Shown here in pieces: positions 1-7,924 of a stretch of 64,000 bases of DNA (position 1 is its first letter; each line of letters starts with the position of its first letter). Position numbers and translations under genes: made by a program. Source of the DNA: Metabacillus schmidteae (GTDB taxonomy: Bacteria > Bacillota > Bacilli > Bacillales > Bacillaceae); assembly GCF_903166545.1 (NCBI RefSeq), contig NZ_CAESCH010000001.1, positions 1,058,001-1,122,000 of the forward strand, read 5' to 3'. The notes beneath the pieces are model-generated. The model was not told the origin of the DNA and did no database searches. It worked only from the letters and a program-made list of their open reading frames with translations.

Positions 1-1310
1 AAGAAAAATGCAAAAGGTAAGAAGGCCAAAACAGGTACACCTAAAGTTTGAGCAAAGAACGCACCGCTAACTCCCCATGGTATAAGCGGGTTTATTAATG
101 TTCCAGCATCTTCTAGAGTTCTAGATAGATATTTTCGATCCAAGTGCATTTTTTCAAATAGTCCTTTAAATGATTGTCCTGGTATTAAAATGGATAAATA
201 TTGCTCACCTGTTAGTAAATTGACACCGAAGGAAGATGTGGCTGTTGATAGAATCAGCTGTCCTTTAGAATGAATTCGATTTATTAATCCGTTTAATAGT
301 GTAGGAATAATACTAAGAGAATCCAGCAATCCGCCAAAAGCAAATGCAATCAAAATAAGTGAAATAGACCACATCATCGATTGTAAGCCACCGCGATTTA
401 ACATATTGCTTATTTGTTCATTGTCAATTTGAAAGGAGGTACCGTTTTGTAAAACACTTAGAAACTGACTAAATGAAACGCCTTGTAAGCTGACTGCCGT
501 TATGGCTGCGGTTATAATACCTGCAATTAACGACGGAATAACTGGTACTCTTTTAATAGCCATAATGATCACAAGAATAGGAGATAATAAGGTTAAGCTA
601 CTTACCTGTATATGTGATTCAATCGTTAAGACCATGATTTTCATTTCATTAAGTGACGTAACATCGATTGGTGCTATTCTTCCTAGTATAAAAAAGATCA
701 CGGTTGTAATGAGTATACTTGGTAGAGTCGTTAAAGACATATGCCTAATATGAGTAAATAAATCAACTTCTGCAACACCTGAGGCAAAATTTGTTGTGTC
801 TGACATAGGAGACATTTTATCCCCAAAACACGCTCCAGAAATAATAGCACCTGCAACCCATTCAACTGGTAAGCCGACTGCAACCCCCGCACCCATAAGA
901 GCAACCCCGATTGTGCTAACGGTTGTAAATGAACTACCAACTAAACTTGAAATGACCATACAAGAAAATAGTGATGTAATGAGCAAGTAATTGGGATTAA
1001 TGATGGTTAATGCATACGACATGATCGTCGGAATTGTCCCACTGCTCATCCAGGCGCCAATTAACATCCCGATTAATCCTAAAATAACGATGGGCTGCAC
1101 ACCATTTTGGATTCCTTTTACAATGCCTGTCTCTAATTGCTTCCATTTGAATCCTTTCATCAGCCCAATCGCTAATATTATCAACAAGCAGTTGAGTAAT
1201 GCGATATGTGGTTCAGTTTTTAATAGAAATAAACTTGAAAAAATAACAGCTAAAATGAGAAATAGAAGCAGGACTGCTTCATTAAAATGGAAATTTTTTT
1301 CTTTATTCAT
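1..1310 (-). CDS. NhaC-family Na+/H+ antiporter (3' end outside window)
   Basis: Reading the minus strand from ATG at 1310 gives an open frame to the window edge with no stop (about 436 residues). The product is a polytopic membrane protein that starts MNKEKNFHFNEAVLLLF and carries family-typical stretches such as GAWMSSGTIPTIMSYAL, SSLVGSSFTTVSTIGVALMG and SGACFGDKMSPMSDTTN. The GDKMSPMSDTTN segment is characteristic of NhaC Na+/H+ (or malate/lactate-coupled) antiporters. AAGGAGT precedes the start with good spacing; another in-frame ATG five codons upstream overlaps that site and was not chosen. The substrate pair cannot be told from sequence. The C-terminal end lies outside the window, so this is a partial gene by sampling, not by decay. 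Confidence 0.88.
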   Translation of the reverse strand, partial: MNKEKNFHFNEAVLLLFLILAVIFSSLFLLKTEPHIALLNCLLIILAIGLMKGFKWKQLETGIVKGIQNGVQPIVILGLIGMLIGAWMSSGTIPTIMSYALTIINPNYLLITSLFSCMVISSLVGSSFTTVSTIGVALMGAGVAVGLPVEWVAGAIISGACFGDKMSPMSDTTNFASGVAEVDLFTHIRHMSLTTLPSILITTVIFFILGRIAPIDVTSLNEMKIMVLTIESHIQVSSLTLLSPILVIIMAIKRVPVIPSLIAGIITAAITAVSLQGVSFSQFLSVLQNGTSFQIDNEQISNMLNRGGLQSMMWSISLILIAFAFGGLLDSLSIIPTLLNGLINRIHSKGQLILSTATSSFGVNLLTGEQYLSILIPGQSFKGLFEKMHLDRKYLSRTLEDAGTLINPLIPWGVSGAFFAQTLGVPVLAFLPFAFF

Positions 1311-1450
1311 GAAATACTCCTTCATAACTTAAACGCTTTTACGCTTTCTTGCATAAAAGTATTATACCAATCTAGTTTTTTATGTCAATTTAAATCAGTA
1401 TTTAGAATGTTTGTAATTTAAAAAATATTATGTTGGAATAGATTAAAAAG

Positions 1451-1478
1451 AAAAATCAGTGAAAAAATTCACTGATTT
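1451..1478 (-). terminator. Rho-independent terminator after hemAT
   Basis: AAATCAGTGAA and TTCACTGATTT form an 11-bp stem at 1453-1478 with a 4-nt loop. On the minus strand it is followed by a T-rich run, just after the hemAT stop. Confidence 0.8.
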
Positions 1479-1490
1479 ATAAAAGCTTCA

Positions 1491-2801
1491 TTAAATTGTT
1501 CTCGCCATATTTTTTAATTGGTCTGAAGTGTCTGCAATAGAATGGATGCTATTTGAGACTTCATTTATGACATTTGTAAAGTTTGTTAAGTCTGTTTTTG
1601 ATTGTTCGCTTTGTTGTTTGTTTTTATTCATAATACCGAGAATGTTATCAAAGAATGTGTTCATTTCACACATTTGATCAGTTCCTTTGGTTGTTAAGTC
1701 TGCTACTTTATTGATAGAGTCAGAAATGCTGTCAATTTGAGTGTGAATATTAGAAATTAAGCTTGATACGCCTTGTACAGAACTTTTTGTTTCTTCAGCA
1801 AGCTTGCGAACCTCACTTGCTACGACTGCAAAGCCTTTTCCATATTCACCAGCCCGTGCTGATTCGATCGCTGCATTTAAAGCTAATAAGTTTGTTTGTT
1901 CCGCAATTGATGTAACGATGGAGACGACTTGGTTAATTTTCTCAGATGTTTGTTCAAGAGACTTCATTTTGTCCAGAATTTCAACTGTGCTCTTTTCTAT
2001 GAATGTCATGAGTTCATTTTGCTTTTCCAAGTCGCTTTTTCCATGATGAGCTTGTTTTTCCGCAGTTGCAGCAGCTTCTGAATGATCAATTGAGTATGAA
2101 GCAATTTCTTGCGATTGGGCAAGAATTTCTTCAATAAACGCTTTTGTATGTTCCGTTGTTTCTGCTAACTGTGCAGCCATTTGGTTCACTTCAGCACGGA
2201 TCTGTTCTTTTTCTTGCTCATTTTCATTACGAATTGCAGCATATTCATTATCATATGCTTCTAAAACGATCTGCTGTTCCAGGCTAAATAGCTTACTGAT
2301 GCTTTGGATAGCTAGTATGATTTCACTTTTTGAGTTGAAATGAGGCTCAATTGTACGAATAACAGAAGCAAGAAGCTGTTGAAATCCGGCCATATACCAT
2401 TTTGCCTCAAGACCGATCTTTACATGGATATGCGCAATTCTTCTCATTCGTTTAACATCTTCTGTATCCATTTGTCCATTAAACATTTTCAAAACATGTG
2501 CTTTAAGTGTTTCTTTTAAACGGTCAACAGAGCTGTGTTTGTTAATAATATCGATAAGACCTTGTCCGGCCTCAAATGATGAGTAAAAGGTTTGAACAAT
2601 GTCCTGGATGTTTTCTTCAATATACGGCTTAACCTTTAATGCTAAAGCCAGGTCCTGCTTGGTGATTCCAAGCATGTTGATTTGTGAAAGGAGTTCTGGT
2701 TCGTCTATTTTTAGCACTACCTTTGATAAAAGTGCCTCATATTCTTCATTGTTTATTTTAGTAACGGCTTTCTTCTCTTTCTTAAACGATAAGATACCCA
2801 T
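1491..2801 (-). CDS. hemAT: Heme-based aerotactic transducer HemAT
   Basis: Soluble chemotaxis receptor that senses oxygen through a globin-coupled heme and signals to CheA. The N-terminal 180 residues match the globin-sensor domain: the stretch [20 protein letters not shown] near residues 121-140 carries the proximal heme histidine (about His126), and Tyr73 in QTFYSSF corresponds to the distal tyrosine of B. subtilis HemAT. The C-terminal half is a methyl-accepting signalling domain with the conserved hairpin tip [20 protein letters not shown] and [12 protein letters not shown]. No membrane segments are present, as expected for HemAT. At 436 residues it is close to the B. subtilis protein (432). 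It is monocistronic with its own terminator. Confidence 0.96.
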   Translation of the reverse strand: MGILSFKKEKKAVTKINNEEYEALLSKVVLKIDEPELLSQINMLGITKQDLALALKVKPYIEENIQDIVQTFYSSFEAGQGLIDIINKHSSVDRLKETLKAHVLKMFNGQMDTEDVKRMRRIAHIHVKIGLEAKWYMAGFQQLLASVIRTIEPHFNSKSEIILAIQSISKLFSLEQQIVLEAYDNEYAAIRNENEQEKEQIRAEVNQMAAQLAETTEHTKAFIEEILAQSQEIASYSIDHSEAAATAEKQAHHGKSDLEKQNELMTFIEKSTVEILDKMKSLEQTSEKINQVVSIVTSIAEQTNLLALNAAIESARAGEYGKGFAVVASEVRKLAEETKSSVQGVSSLISNIHTQIDSISDSINKVADLTTKGTDQMCEMNTFFDNILGIMNKNKQQSEQSKTDLTNFTNVINEVSNSIHSIADTSDQLKNMARTI

Positions 2802-2980
2802 GAAAAAGATTCCCCATTTCGTAATATATACTTATTAGGTATATCGGCATGGAGTATCAGAGTATTTAGTTTTTTTATATTAATAATGAGTAGAAGAACA
2901 CGACTTACCGCAAAGAATGGTGGAAGTCACTGTTATTTCTTATACGATTAACAATAAAAATTTATGTGTTTAATCGTACA

Positions 2981-3008
2981 AAAAAGGTAGAAATTAAATT
3001 CTACCTTT
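2981..3008 (-). terminator. Rho-independent terminator after the Usp gene
   Basis: AAAGGTAGAA / TTCTACCTTT stem with a short loop, followed on the minus strand by a T run. It lies directly behind the universal stress protein stop. Confidence 0.8.
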
Positions 3009-3018
3009 AGAAAATATA

Positions 3019-3552
3019 CTATTTTGCAATTAATACAGGAATCGTGGATAACTGTGAAACCTTTTCACTGACACTGCCAAAAATTAATTTTTTTAATCCG
3101 CTAATATTGCGATTTCCAACGATTATTAAATCACCATTGTTTTCTTCGGCATAGGAGACGATTGCATCAGAAGGTTCCCCGTAAGAAACAGCGATATCTG
3201 CTTTCATATGGTGATGTTGTAATATACGATTTGCTTCTGATTCCATAGCAATGTCTTCGTGACTCTTGTTAGGATAATCGTGTGAAGAATCAGGGTTCAC
3301 TTCTTCCTGTTGTTCCGGCAGTACAGGAGTTGCTGGATAATTTCTCATTTCCCCGACTGGATAAGCGTGAACGGGTGAGAATAATGGTGATCGATCAGTG
3401 TCCGTTAAAGGACTAACAGGATTTTCTTTACTGATATACACAACAGATAATTGAGAGTTCAATTTTTTACTCATACTAATACCTAATTCAAGCGCTTCTC
3501 TGCTATCCTCATTACCGTCAAATGCGACAATTAAATGGTTAAGTTCTTTCAT
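3019..3552 (-). CDS. Universal stress protein (UspA family) with a proline-rich insert
   Basis: The N-terminus (HLIVAFDGNEDSREALELGISMSKKL) and C-terminus (DLIIVGNRNISGLKKLIFGSVSEKV, split over 150-175) are typical UspA alpha/beta fold elements. The ATP-binding motif G-2X-G-9X-G-S is present except that the second glycine is Asn (GNRN...FGS), so nucleotide binding is plausible but not certain. Unusually for a single-domain Usp of about 140 residues, a stretch of roughly 45 residues rich in Pro, Ser and acidic residues (about 45-100, including PVHAYPVGEMRNYP) sits in the middle. The role in stress survival is inferred from the family only. It has its own terminator and is followed upstream by a tiny membrane gene on the same strand. 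Confidence 0.88.
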   Translation of the reverse strand: MKELNHLIVAFDGNEDSREALELGISMSKKLNSQLSVVYISKENPVSPLTDTDRSPLFSPVHAYPVGEMRNYPATPVLPEQQEEVNPDSSHDYPNKSHEDIAMESEANRILQHHHMKADIAVSYGEPSDAIVSYAEENNGDLIIVGNRNISGLKKLIFGSVSEKVSQLSTIPVLIAK

Positions 3553-3585
3553 TTAGAATCATCCTTTCAAATTGGATTTTTCAGA

Positions 3586-3657
3586 TTAAAAGATAAAGTT
3601 AAGTAACAAGCTAATAACGACAATTGCTCCAACTACCATCAAAATTGTTCGTACCAT
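3586..3657 (-). CDS. Small single-span membrane peptide, 23 aa
   Basis: Frame from ATG 3657 gives MVRTILMVVGAIVVISLLLN followed by FIF and a stop. Almost the whole peptide is one hydrophobic helix after an Arg. GGAGG lies 8 nt upstream of the start, which is the best argument that it is translated. It sits between the HPr-like gene and the Usp gene on the same strand and could be cotranscribed with either. Function unknown; below the size limit of usual gene callers. Confidence 0.5.
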   Translation of the reverse strand: MVRTILMVVGAIVVISLLLNFIF

Positions 3658-3681
3658 ACATCATTCCTCCATTTTCAATAA

Positions 3682-3999
3682 TTAAATTTTTGCTTTAACA
3701 GCTTGGTGTAATATCGCTTTTTTTGCAAATCTAGTTTTTGGAGAAATGATCTCCTGTAAATCATTTAATTTTAAATGTGGATAGGATCCTTTAATGAATA
3801 AATTAATCTCTTGTCCATTTTTTACGGTTAATAAATAGGTAATAAGGTTTGTGAAGTTCTCACAACTGATAACGCTTTTATTCTTTGTAATCAGGTAAAT
3901 ACTGCCGCTGTAGGACTTGGCTAATTGGCTAATTTTTATCACTTGATCAAGTCGTATATGATTTTTAAATGTAAATTGTAATGTAGTGGGTTTATTCAT
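3682..3999 (-). CDS. HPr-like domain protein lacking the phosphorylatable histidine
   Basis: A 105-residue protein whose pattern (short beta strand, then LDQVIKISQLAKSYSGSIYLI, then ENFTNLITYLLTVKNGQEINLFIKG) matches the HPr fold of the sugar phosphotransferase system: helix A, strand, then the GLxxLGxxxGxxIxIxxxG region. Where HPr has the active His15 (GLHARP) this protein reads HIRLDQ, so the PTS phosphotransfer residue appears absent. An HPr-like regulatory or binding role is inference. The start was placed at the second ATG (3999) because GGAGGG stands 7 nt before it; an upstream frame adds 14 residues but overlaps that site. The C-terminal 30 residues extend beyond the usual 85-88-residue HPr. 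Confidence 0.6.
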   Translation of the reverse strand: MNKPTTLQFTFKNHIRLDQVIKISQLAKSYSGSIYLITKNKSVISCENFTNLITYLLTVKNGQEINLFIKGSYPHLKLNDLQEIISPKTRFAKKAILHQAVKAKI

Positions 4000-4205
4000 A
4001 TGAATTCCCTCCATAAAATTGTTATATGTTTGTTTTCTCATTCCTTACCTCCTCATGTGAGTTAAGAAACCTATTAGAAGAAAATCACAACAAAAGTCCT
4101 AGGGTAGTTCTTAATTCCTAAACCACGTATAATGTCGGATGAAAATCATTCATCTTTTAAGGTAAACAAGGTATAGTAAAAGAAGAAGAGAGGAAGGAAG
4201 ATGGG

Positions 4206-4409
4206 ATGGAAAAGCTAAAATACATAAGCATGCTTTCGGCCGTTATTACACAGATTACGGGAATTATTTTTTTATTTATTAACATAAAGGTTGCCATCGG
4301 ACTATTTATCGTATATTTTCTATCATTGCTACTATTACTGATAACGATTATTAAACTTCGAATAGATGAAAAAAAGGAGGATGATCAAAATGATTATCGT
4401 GACTACTGA
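4206..4409 (+). CDS. Small two-span membrane protein
   Basis: 67 residues with two hydrophobic helices (about 8-25 and 29-51) and a charged C-terminal tail rich in Lys, Glu and Asp. ATG 4206 is preceded by an AGGAAGG site. Its last codons overlap the start of the YbjQ-family gene by 20 bp, so the two are probably translated from one message and may act together. Not assigned to a known family. Confidence 0.7.
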   Translation: MEKLKYISMLSAVITQITGIIFLFINIKVAIGLFIVYFLSLLLLLITIIKLRIDEKKEDDQNDYRDY

Positions 4410-4707
4410 GACAGTACCTGGAAAAGAGACTAAGGAATATAAAGGCTTTGTTAGAGGGAGCACTGTTCAATCTAAACATATTGGAAAAGATATCATGGCC
4501 GGTTTAAAAACGATTGTTGGTGGTGAGCTTAAAGAGTACACAGAGATGATGGAGGAAGCTCGTCAAAAAGCGATCGGACGTATGGTTGAGGATGCAAAGA
4601 CAAAGGGTGCGAATGCCATTGTATGCATGAGACTTGAATCATCTGCGGTTATGCAAAATGCTTCGGAAATCATTGCCTATGGCACAGCGGTTATTGTAGA
4701 AGAATAG
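4390..4707 (+). CDS. YbjQ/UPF0145 family protein
   Basis: 105-residue protein beginning MIIVTTETVPGKETKEYKG and containing GSTVQSKHIGKDIMAGLK, GGELKEYTEMMEEARQKA and GANAIVCMRLESS. These are hallmarks of the YbjQ (UPF0145) family, small pentamer-forming proteins of uncertain function sometimes called heavy-metal-binding. Start at ATG 4390 follows AAGGAGG with 9-nt spacing; a longer frame starting at 4366 would overlap the upstream membrane gene fully and has no better site. The two-gene unit with the small membrane protein is the most telling context. Confidence 0.88.
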   Translation: MIIVTTETVPGKETKEYKGFVRGSTVQSKHIGKDIMAGLKTIVGGELKEYTEMMEEARQKAIGRMVEDAKTKGANAIVCMRLESSAVMQNASEIIAYGTAVIVEE

Positions 4708-4717
4708 TAGGAAATAG

Positions 4718-4748
4718 AAAAGGGGCTGGTGTATTCCAGTCCCTTTTC
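4718..4748. terminator. Convergent terminator between YbjQ gene and ywnB-like gene
   Basis: AAAAGGGGCTGG / CCAGTCCCTTTT stem-loop with A and T tracts on both sides, able to stop transcription from both directions. Confidence 0.8.
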
Positions 4749-4750
4749 AT

Positions 4751-5371
4751 TTAATAACAAATACCAACACGTTTAGTTAAAAATTTGTTGTTTAAAAGTA
4801 CTTGATAAGCAAAATGTGCCGTATCTTGGACAGAGATTTCCTTCCCGTTTAAAGGGAGAAAGTCAGGAGAAAAACGGTACTTTTTTGTTAATGTTCCATC
4901 AGGAAGATAGGTTGGACATACAAGCGTCCACATTAAAGAACTGCATTTTAGAAGCTGATAGGCAACTAAGTGCTCTTCAGCCGCTCTTGTTAGTGTTCTT
5001 TTTGATTCATTTGATTGATATCTGTAAAGCTCCGGTTGTGAACGGGATTGCAGGATGCCGGCTGTGCCAATTGTAATAATCCTCTTGATATGGTTGACCT
5101 CCATTGCTTTTATCAAATGTGGAGTAGCCGTTGAGAGAATCTGTTGTCCATCCGTGCTTAGGGCACTTATGACAGCATCCTGATTATTAATCGTATTTAG
5201 TACGTCTTCATATTGTGTAGCATCTCCTGCTATAACGGTTAAGTTTGGTGCAGATCTATCCACTTTCTCAGGGGAGCGGACAAGTACTGTGACGAAATGA
5301 CCTTCATCTAAAAGAGAGGATAATAGTTCTTTTCCTACACGTCCTGTTGCACCAAATAATGCGATATTCAT
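4751..5371 (-). CDS. NAD(P)-binding SDR/NmrA-like protein
   Basis: Atypical short-chain dehydrogenase with an N-terminal Rossmann dinucleotide-binding motif GATGRVG (residues 7-13), then LVRSPEKV and AGDATQYEDVLN, then the VISALSTDG segment. At 206 residues it matches the NmrA-like/flavin-reductase-like group that includes B. subtilis YwnB and YhfK, which lack the full catalytic Tyr-Lys signature. The YRYQSNESKRTL region replaces the classical active site. Enzymatic substrate cannot be predicted. Single gene with a convergent terminator downstream; start ATG 5371 has a GAGGTG site. Confidence 0.85.
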   Translation of the reverse strand: MNIALFGATGRVGKELLSSLLDEGHFVTVLVRSPEKVDRSAPNLTVIAGDATQYEDVLNTINNQDAVISALSTDGQQILSTATPHLIKAMEVNHIKRIITIGTAGILQSRSQPELYRYQSNESKRTLTRAAEEHLVAYQLLKCSSLMWTLVCPTYLPDGTLTKKYRFSPDFLPLNGKEISVQDTAHFAYQVLLNNKFLTKRVGICY

Positions 5372-5476
5372 TACTGGAATTCACCTCTTTAAAATACTTC
5401 GTCATTACTTAATGTATCGTAAATTCCTTGAGAATGAAATAATATTGTGTACGTAAGGGTGCTATATATAGAATGG

Positions 5477-5602
5477 TCAATCCAACCTTTTCTTTACCTG
5501 GTCCCAATAGTATATTTGTGGAAAACGGACGTATATCATATATTCATGAAATAAGGTATAGCCAACAAAGCCGACTTGCTTCCAATCAATCGCATCAAAC
5601 AT
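5477..5602 (-). CDS. Small hypothetical protein, 41 aa
   Basis: Frame from ATG 5602 encodes MFDAIDWKQVGFVGYTLFHE, then YMIYVRFPQIYYWDQVKKRLD. It is aromatic-rich and not shaped like random translation. AAAGGAG lies 9 nt before the start. It occupies part of the 430-bp gap between the NmrA-like gene and the SASP gene. No family recognised and no downstream terminator seen, so it could also be a remnant of a longer gene. Confidence 0.42.
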   Translation of the reverse strand: MFDAIDWKQVGFVGYTLFHEYMIYVRFPQIYYWDQVKKRLD

Positions 5603-5755
5603 GTCATTTTAGCTCCTTTTCAAAAGGTATTTGAATAGGGGAGTACTTAAATGCTTTACGAGGAATAGTGTTGAAAAAGTATAAAGATGAGTTGAGGTTT
5701 TACTTATACTATATGGTCTAAAGAACTTGTTTGATACATTTTCATGAAAACTGAA

Positions 5756-5782
5756 AGAGACCAACACATCGTGTTGGTCTCT
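5756..5782 (-). terminator. Terminator after the SASP gene
   Basis: Perfect 12-bp stem AGAGACCAACAC / GTGTTGGTCTCT with a 3-nt loop, followed on the minus strand by TTTCAGTTTTC. Confidence 0.8.
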
Positions 5783-5801
5783 AGCCAATTATATTGAATT
5801 G

Positions 5802-6020
5802 TTATTGTTGAGAAAAACCGCTCATAGATTGTTGAGCCATTGATACTAAACGCTTAGTGATTTCTCCACCTACAGAACCGTTAGCGCGTGAAGTTGTTTC
5901 TCCACCAAGGTTTACACCGAACTCAGAAGCGATCTCATATTTCATTTGATCGATTGCTTGAGCTGCTCCAGGTACTACTAATTGATTTGACGAATTGCTG
6001 TTTGAACTGTTTTGTGCCAT
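5802..6020 (-). CDS. Alpha/beta-type small acid-soluble spore protein
   Basis: 72-residue DNA-binding spore protein that coats forespore DNA in the A-form and protects it from UV and heat; it is degraded at germination by the GPR protease. Diagnostic segments: [19 protein letters not shown] (GPR cleavage region, with YEIASEFGV matching the family pattern) and [23 protein letters not shown]. The N-terminal Ser/Asn-rich tail is typical of the major alpha/beta SASPs. A sigma-G-type promoter and a terminator bracket it. Which of the several paralogues (SspA-D) it corresponds to cannot be decided here. Confidence 0.97.
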   Translation of the reverse strand: MAQNSSNSNSSNQLVVPGAAQAIDQMKYEIASEFGVNLGGETTSRANGSVGGEITKRLVSMAQQSMSGFSQQ

Positions 6021-6165
6021 CTTATATTCATCTCCTCATAATAGGTTTTTATGGTTGGGTTAGCTGGAATTGCACCAACATATGGAGGATGTTGTCCTTC
6101 ATAGCCTAACTCGGCGTAACCCATTGATGTAGTTAGTTACTACTCGTGTTGCTGTTGTTATTAAG

Positions 6166-6195
6166 TAGTATGGTTAAAATTTTAAGCTATATTCA
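6166..6195 (-). promoter_or_regulatory. Sigma-G-type promoter of the SASP gene
   Basis: On the minus strand TGAATA (6190-6195) and CATACTA (6166-6172) are separated by exactly 17 bp, matching the sigma-G pattern known for ssp genes. Transcription would start near 6158, leaving a leader of roughly 135 nt before the SASP ATG at 6020. Confidence 0.78.
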
Positions 6196-6390
6196 TGTTT
6201 TAATTGGTAATTTTTACTTGTTTTGATTCGAAACATAAAGCTGTTGGATTAATTGTTTAGTATTATGAGTAAGTTTGATAAAAAGTATGCAAAAAAGGTT
6301 AGTGAAAAGATGTCTTTTTACAATTTACATAAATGGACGTTTTTTTTGGGATTCTATCTTTATGAGATAATAAAGGGGATGAAACGAACG

Positions 6391-6633
6391 ATGCATCTAT
6401 GTCCTTTGTGTAATGGCCTTGGAGAGAAAACTAAACAATGTCCGAATTGTCAAACGATTATGCAAGATGTGGGGAAGGTCACAGATTATTTTGATGATTA
6501 CAGCGCTTATATGGATATTGAGATCATGAAACTATATGATGGCCATAAGTCTTCTCTGGAAGACCACTTATGCTTACATTACTTTTTATGTCCAAATTGT
6601 CAGCGTCAAGAAACAGATTCAATTCAGGAATAG
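6391..6633 (+). CDS. Small zinc-ribbon-like protein
   Basis: 80-residue protein with two CxxC pairs near the N-terminus (CPLCNG and CPNC, residues 4-7 and 19-22) and a further CPNC at the C-terminus (FLCPNCQRQE), suggesting zinc coordination. Between them is an acidic middle (VTDYFDDYSAYMDIEIMKLYDG). The start is uncertain: an open frame extends upstream to a TTG at 6253, but the cysteine-bearing part begins at ATG 6391, with AAAGGGG 12 nt before it; another ATG at 6379 lies directly on that site. Function unknown. A terminator follows. Confidence 0.68.
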   Translation: MHLCPLCNGLGEKTKQCPNCQTIMQDVGKVTDYFDDYSAYMDIEIMKLYDGHKSSLEDHLCLHYFLCPNCQRQETDSIQE

Positions 6634-6635
6634 GA

Positions 6636-6672
6636 AAAAGAGGGCCAGATTAAAATCCAGACCCTCTTTTTT
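6636..6672. terminator. Convergent terminator between the zinc-ribbon gene and msmX
   Basis: AAAGAGGGCCAGAT / ATCCAGACCCTCTTT hairpin with T tracts on both strands. Confidence 0.82.
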
Positions 6673-6683
6673 ACACCTATATC

Positions 6684-7796
6684 TTATTTTTCGCCAGCAG
6701 GGCGAATTCTTAATTCTGTTTCGTTATCAAAGAAGTGGGCTTTGTTCATATCTAATGCTAAGTCAAGTGATTGACCTGGTTTTACATCTGTACGAGAGTC
6801 AACACGTGCTACGAAAGATTGACCATCGATTTCAGAGTAAAGCATTGTTTCAGCACCCATTAACTCAGCAACTTCAATTGTTGCTGTAATTTTTGAGCCT
6901 TGAGAAGAGTCGATGAAGACAGGCTCATCATGGATTTCTTCAGGACGAACGCCCATTAGAATTTCTTTGTTTACATAGCCTTGCTCACGAAGGTATTTCA
7001 TTTTTCCTTCTGGAACTGCTACAGATGTTGTTCCGAAAGAGAATTTACCATCTGTTAACTTACCTTTGAAGAAGTTCATTGCAGGTGAACCGATGAATCC
7101 GCCAACGAATGCATTTTCAGGTTTGTCATATACTTCTTTAGGAGAACCAACTTGTTGGATAATCCCATCTTTTAATACTACAAGGCGAGTCGCCATTGTC
7201 ATTGCTTCTGTTTGGTCATGTGTAACGTAAATCGTTGTTGTTTGTAAGCGTTGGTGAAGTTTTGTGATTTCAGCACGCATTTGTACACGAAGCTTAGCGT
7301 CAAGGTTAGATAAAGGCTCATCCATTAAGAATACTTTTGCATCACGAACGATCGCACGACCTAATGCAACACGCTGACGTTGACCACCTGATAGAGCTTT
7401 TGGCTTACGTTGTAAGTATTGTTCAAGACCAAGAATTTTTGCTGCTTCGGTTACACGACGATCAATCTCGTCTTTCGGTAATTTACGAAGTTTTAAACCG
7501 AATGCCATGTTATCATATACATTCATATGTGGGTATAACGCGTAGTTTTGGAATACCATCGCAATGTCACGATCTTTAGGTGCAACATCGTTCATACGTT
7601 TTCCATCAATATAGAAATCTCCTTTTGAAATTTCCTCTAATCCGGCTACCATACGAAGTGTAGTAGATTTACCACAACCAGATGGACCAACGAAAACGAT
7701 GAATTCTTTATCTTGGATATGAAGATTGAAATCTTCTACCGCAGTTACTTTATTGTCATAAATTTTATAAATATTATCTAATTTTAACTCAGCCAT
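6684..7796 (-). CDS. msmX: Multi-sugar ABC transporter ATPase MsmX
   Basis: 370-residue ATPase of the MalK/UgpC type that powers several carbohydrate importers in Bacillus whose operons lack their own ATPase. Visible elements in order: Walker A GPSGCGKST (about 38-46), Q-loop VFQNYALYPHMNV, signature LSGGQRQRVALGRAI, Walker B VFLMDEPLSNLD, switch His in VTHDQTEAMT, and the C-terminal TOBE region with GVRPEEIHD. Length and domain order fit MsmX. No permease or binding-protein genes are nearby, consistent with a shared ATPase. A cre-like site lies just upstream, and a PucR-type regulator gene is upstream on the same strand, as in B. subtilis (yxkF-msmX, from memory). Confidence 0.95.
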   Translation of the reverse strand: MAELKLDNIYKIYDNKVTAVEDFNLHIQDKEFIVFVGPSGCGKSTTLRMVAGLEEISKGDFYIDGKRMNDVAPKDRDIAMVFQNYALYPHMNVYDNMAFGLKLRKLPKDEIDRRVTEAAKILGLEQYLQRKPKALSGGQRQRVALGRAIVRDAKVFLMDEPLSNLDAKLRVQMRAEITKLHQRLQTTTIYVTHDQTEAMTMATRLVVLKDGIIQQVGSPKEVYDKPENAFVGGFIGSPAMNFFKGKLTDGKFSFGTTSVAVPEGKMKYLREQGYVNKEILMGVRPEEIHDEPVFIDSSQGSKITATIEVAELMGAETMLYSEIDGQSFVARVDSRTDVKPGQSLDLALDMNKAHFFDNETELRIRPAGEK

Positions 7797-7816
7797 TATT
7801 AATTCCTCCCCTTGTT

Positions 7817-7830
7817 TGAAAGCGTTTTAA
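7817..7830. promoter_or_regulatory. cre-like site upstream of msmX
   Basis: TGAAAGCGTTTTAA matches the CcpA operator pattern TGWAANCGNTNWCA at all but one position and lies about 20 bp before the msmX start. A second one-mismatch match, TGTAAACGTTATCT, is at 7912-7925. Catabolite control is inferred. Confidence 0.5.
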
Positions 7831-7872
7831 CTTGGTTTTATTGTAAGGGATTTCAAATAAAGAAGTAAACGT

Positions 7873-7914
7873 ACAAGTTGCACGAAAATAACCAGGCTCT
7901 TTTGTGCAACTTGT
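7873..7914. repeat. Perfect 11-bp inverted repeat between the PucR-type gene and msmX
   Basis: ACAAGTTGCAC (7873-7883) and GTGCAACTTGT (7904-7914) are exact reverse complements around a 20-nt loop. No T run follows on the minus strand, so a simple terminator is less likely than an operator or mRNA hairpin. Confidence 0.7.
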
Positions 7915-7924
7915 AAACGTTATC

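Noticed and set aside
6121-6250. Riboswitch in the SASP leader
   Set aside because: No known aptamer pattern; the sigma-G promoter lies there and explains the conserved boxes.
6684-7796. Plus-strand frames opposite msmX (6536-6889, 7337-7579)
   Set aside because: They are antisense shadows of a highly conserved ATPase gene, with no RBS.
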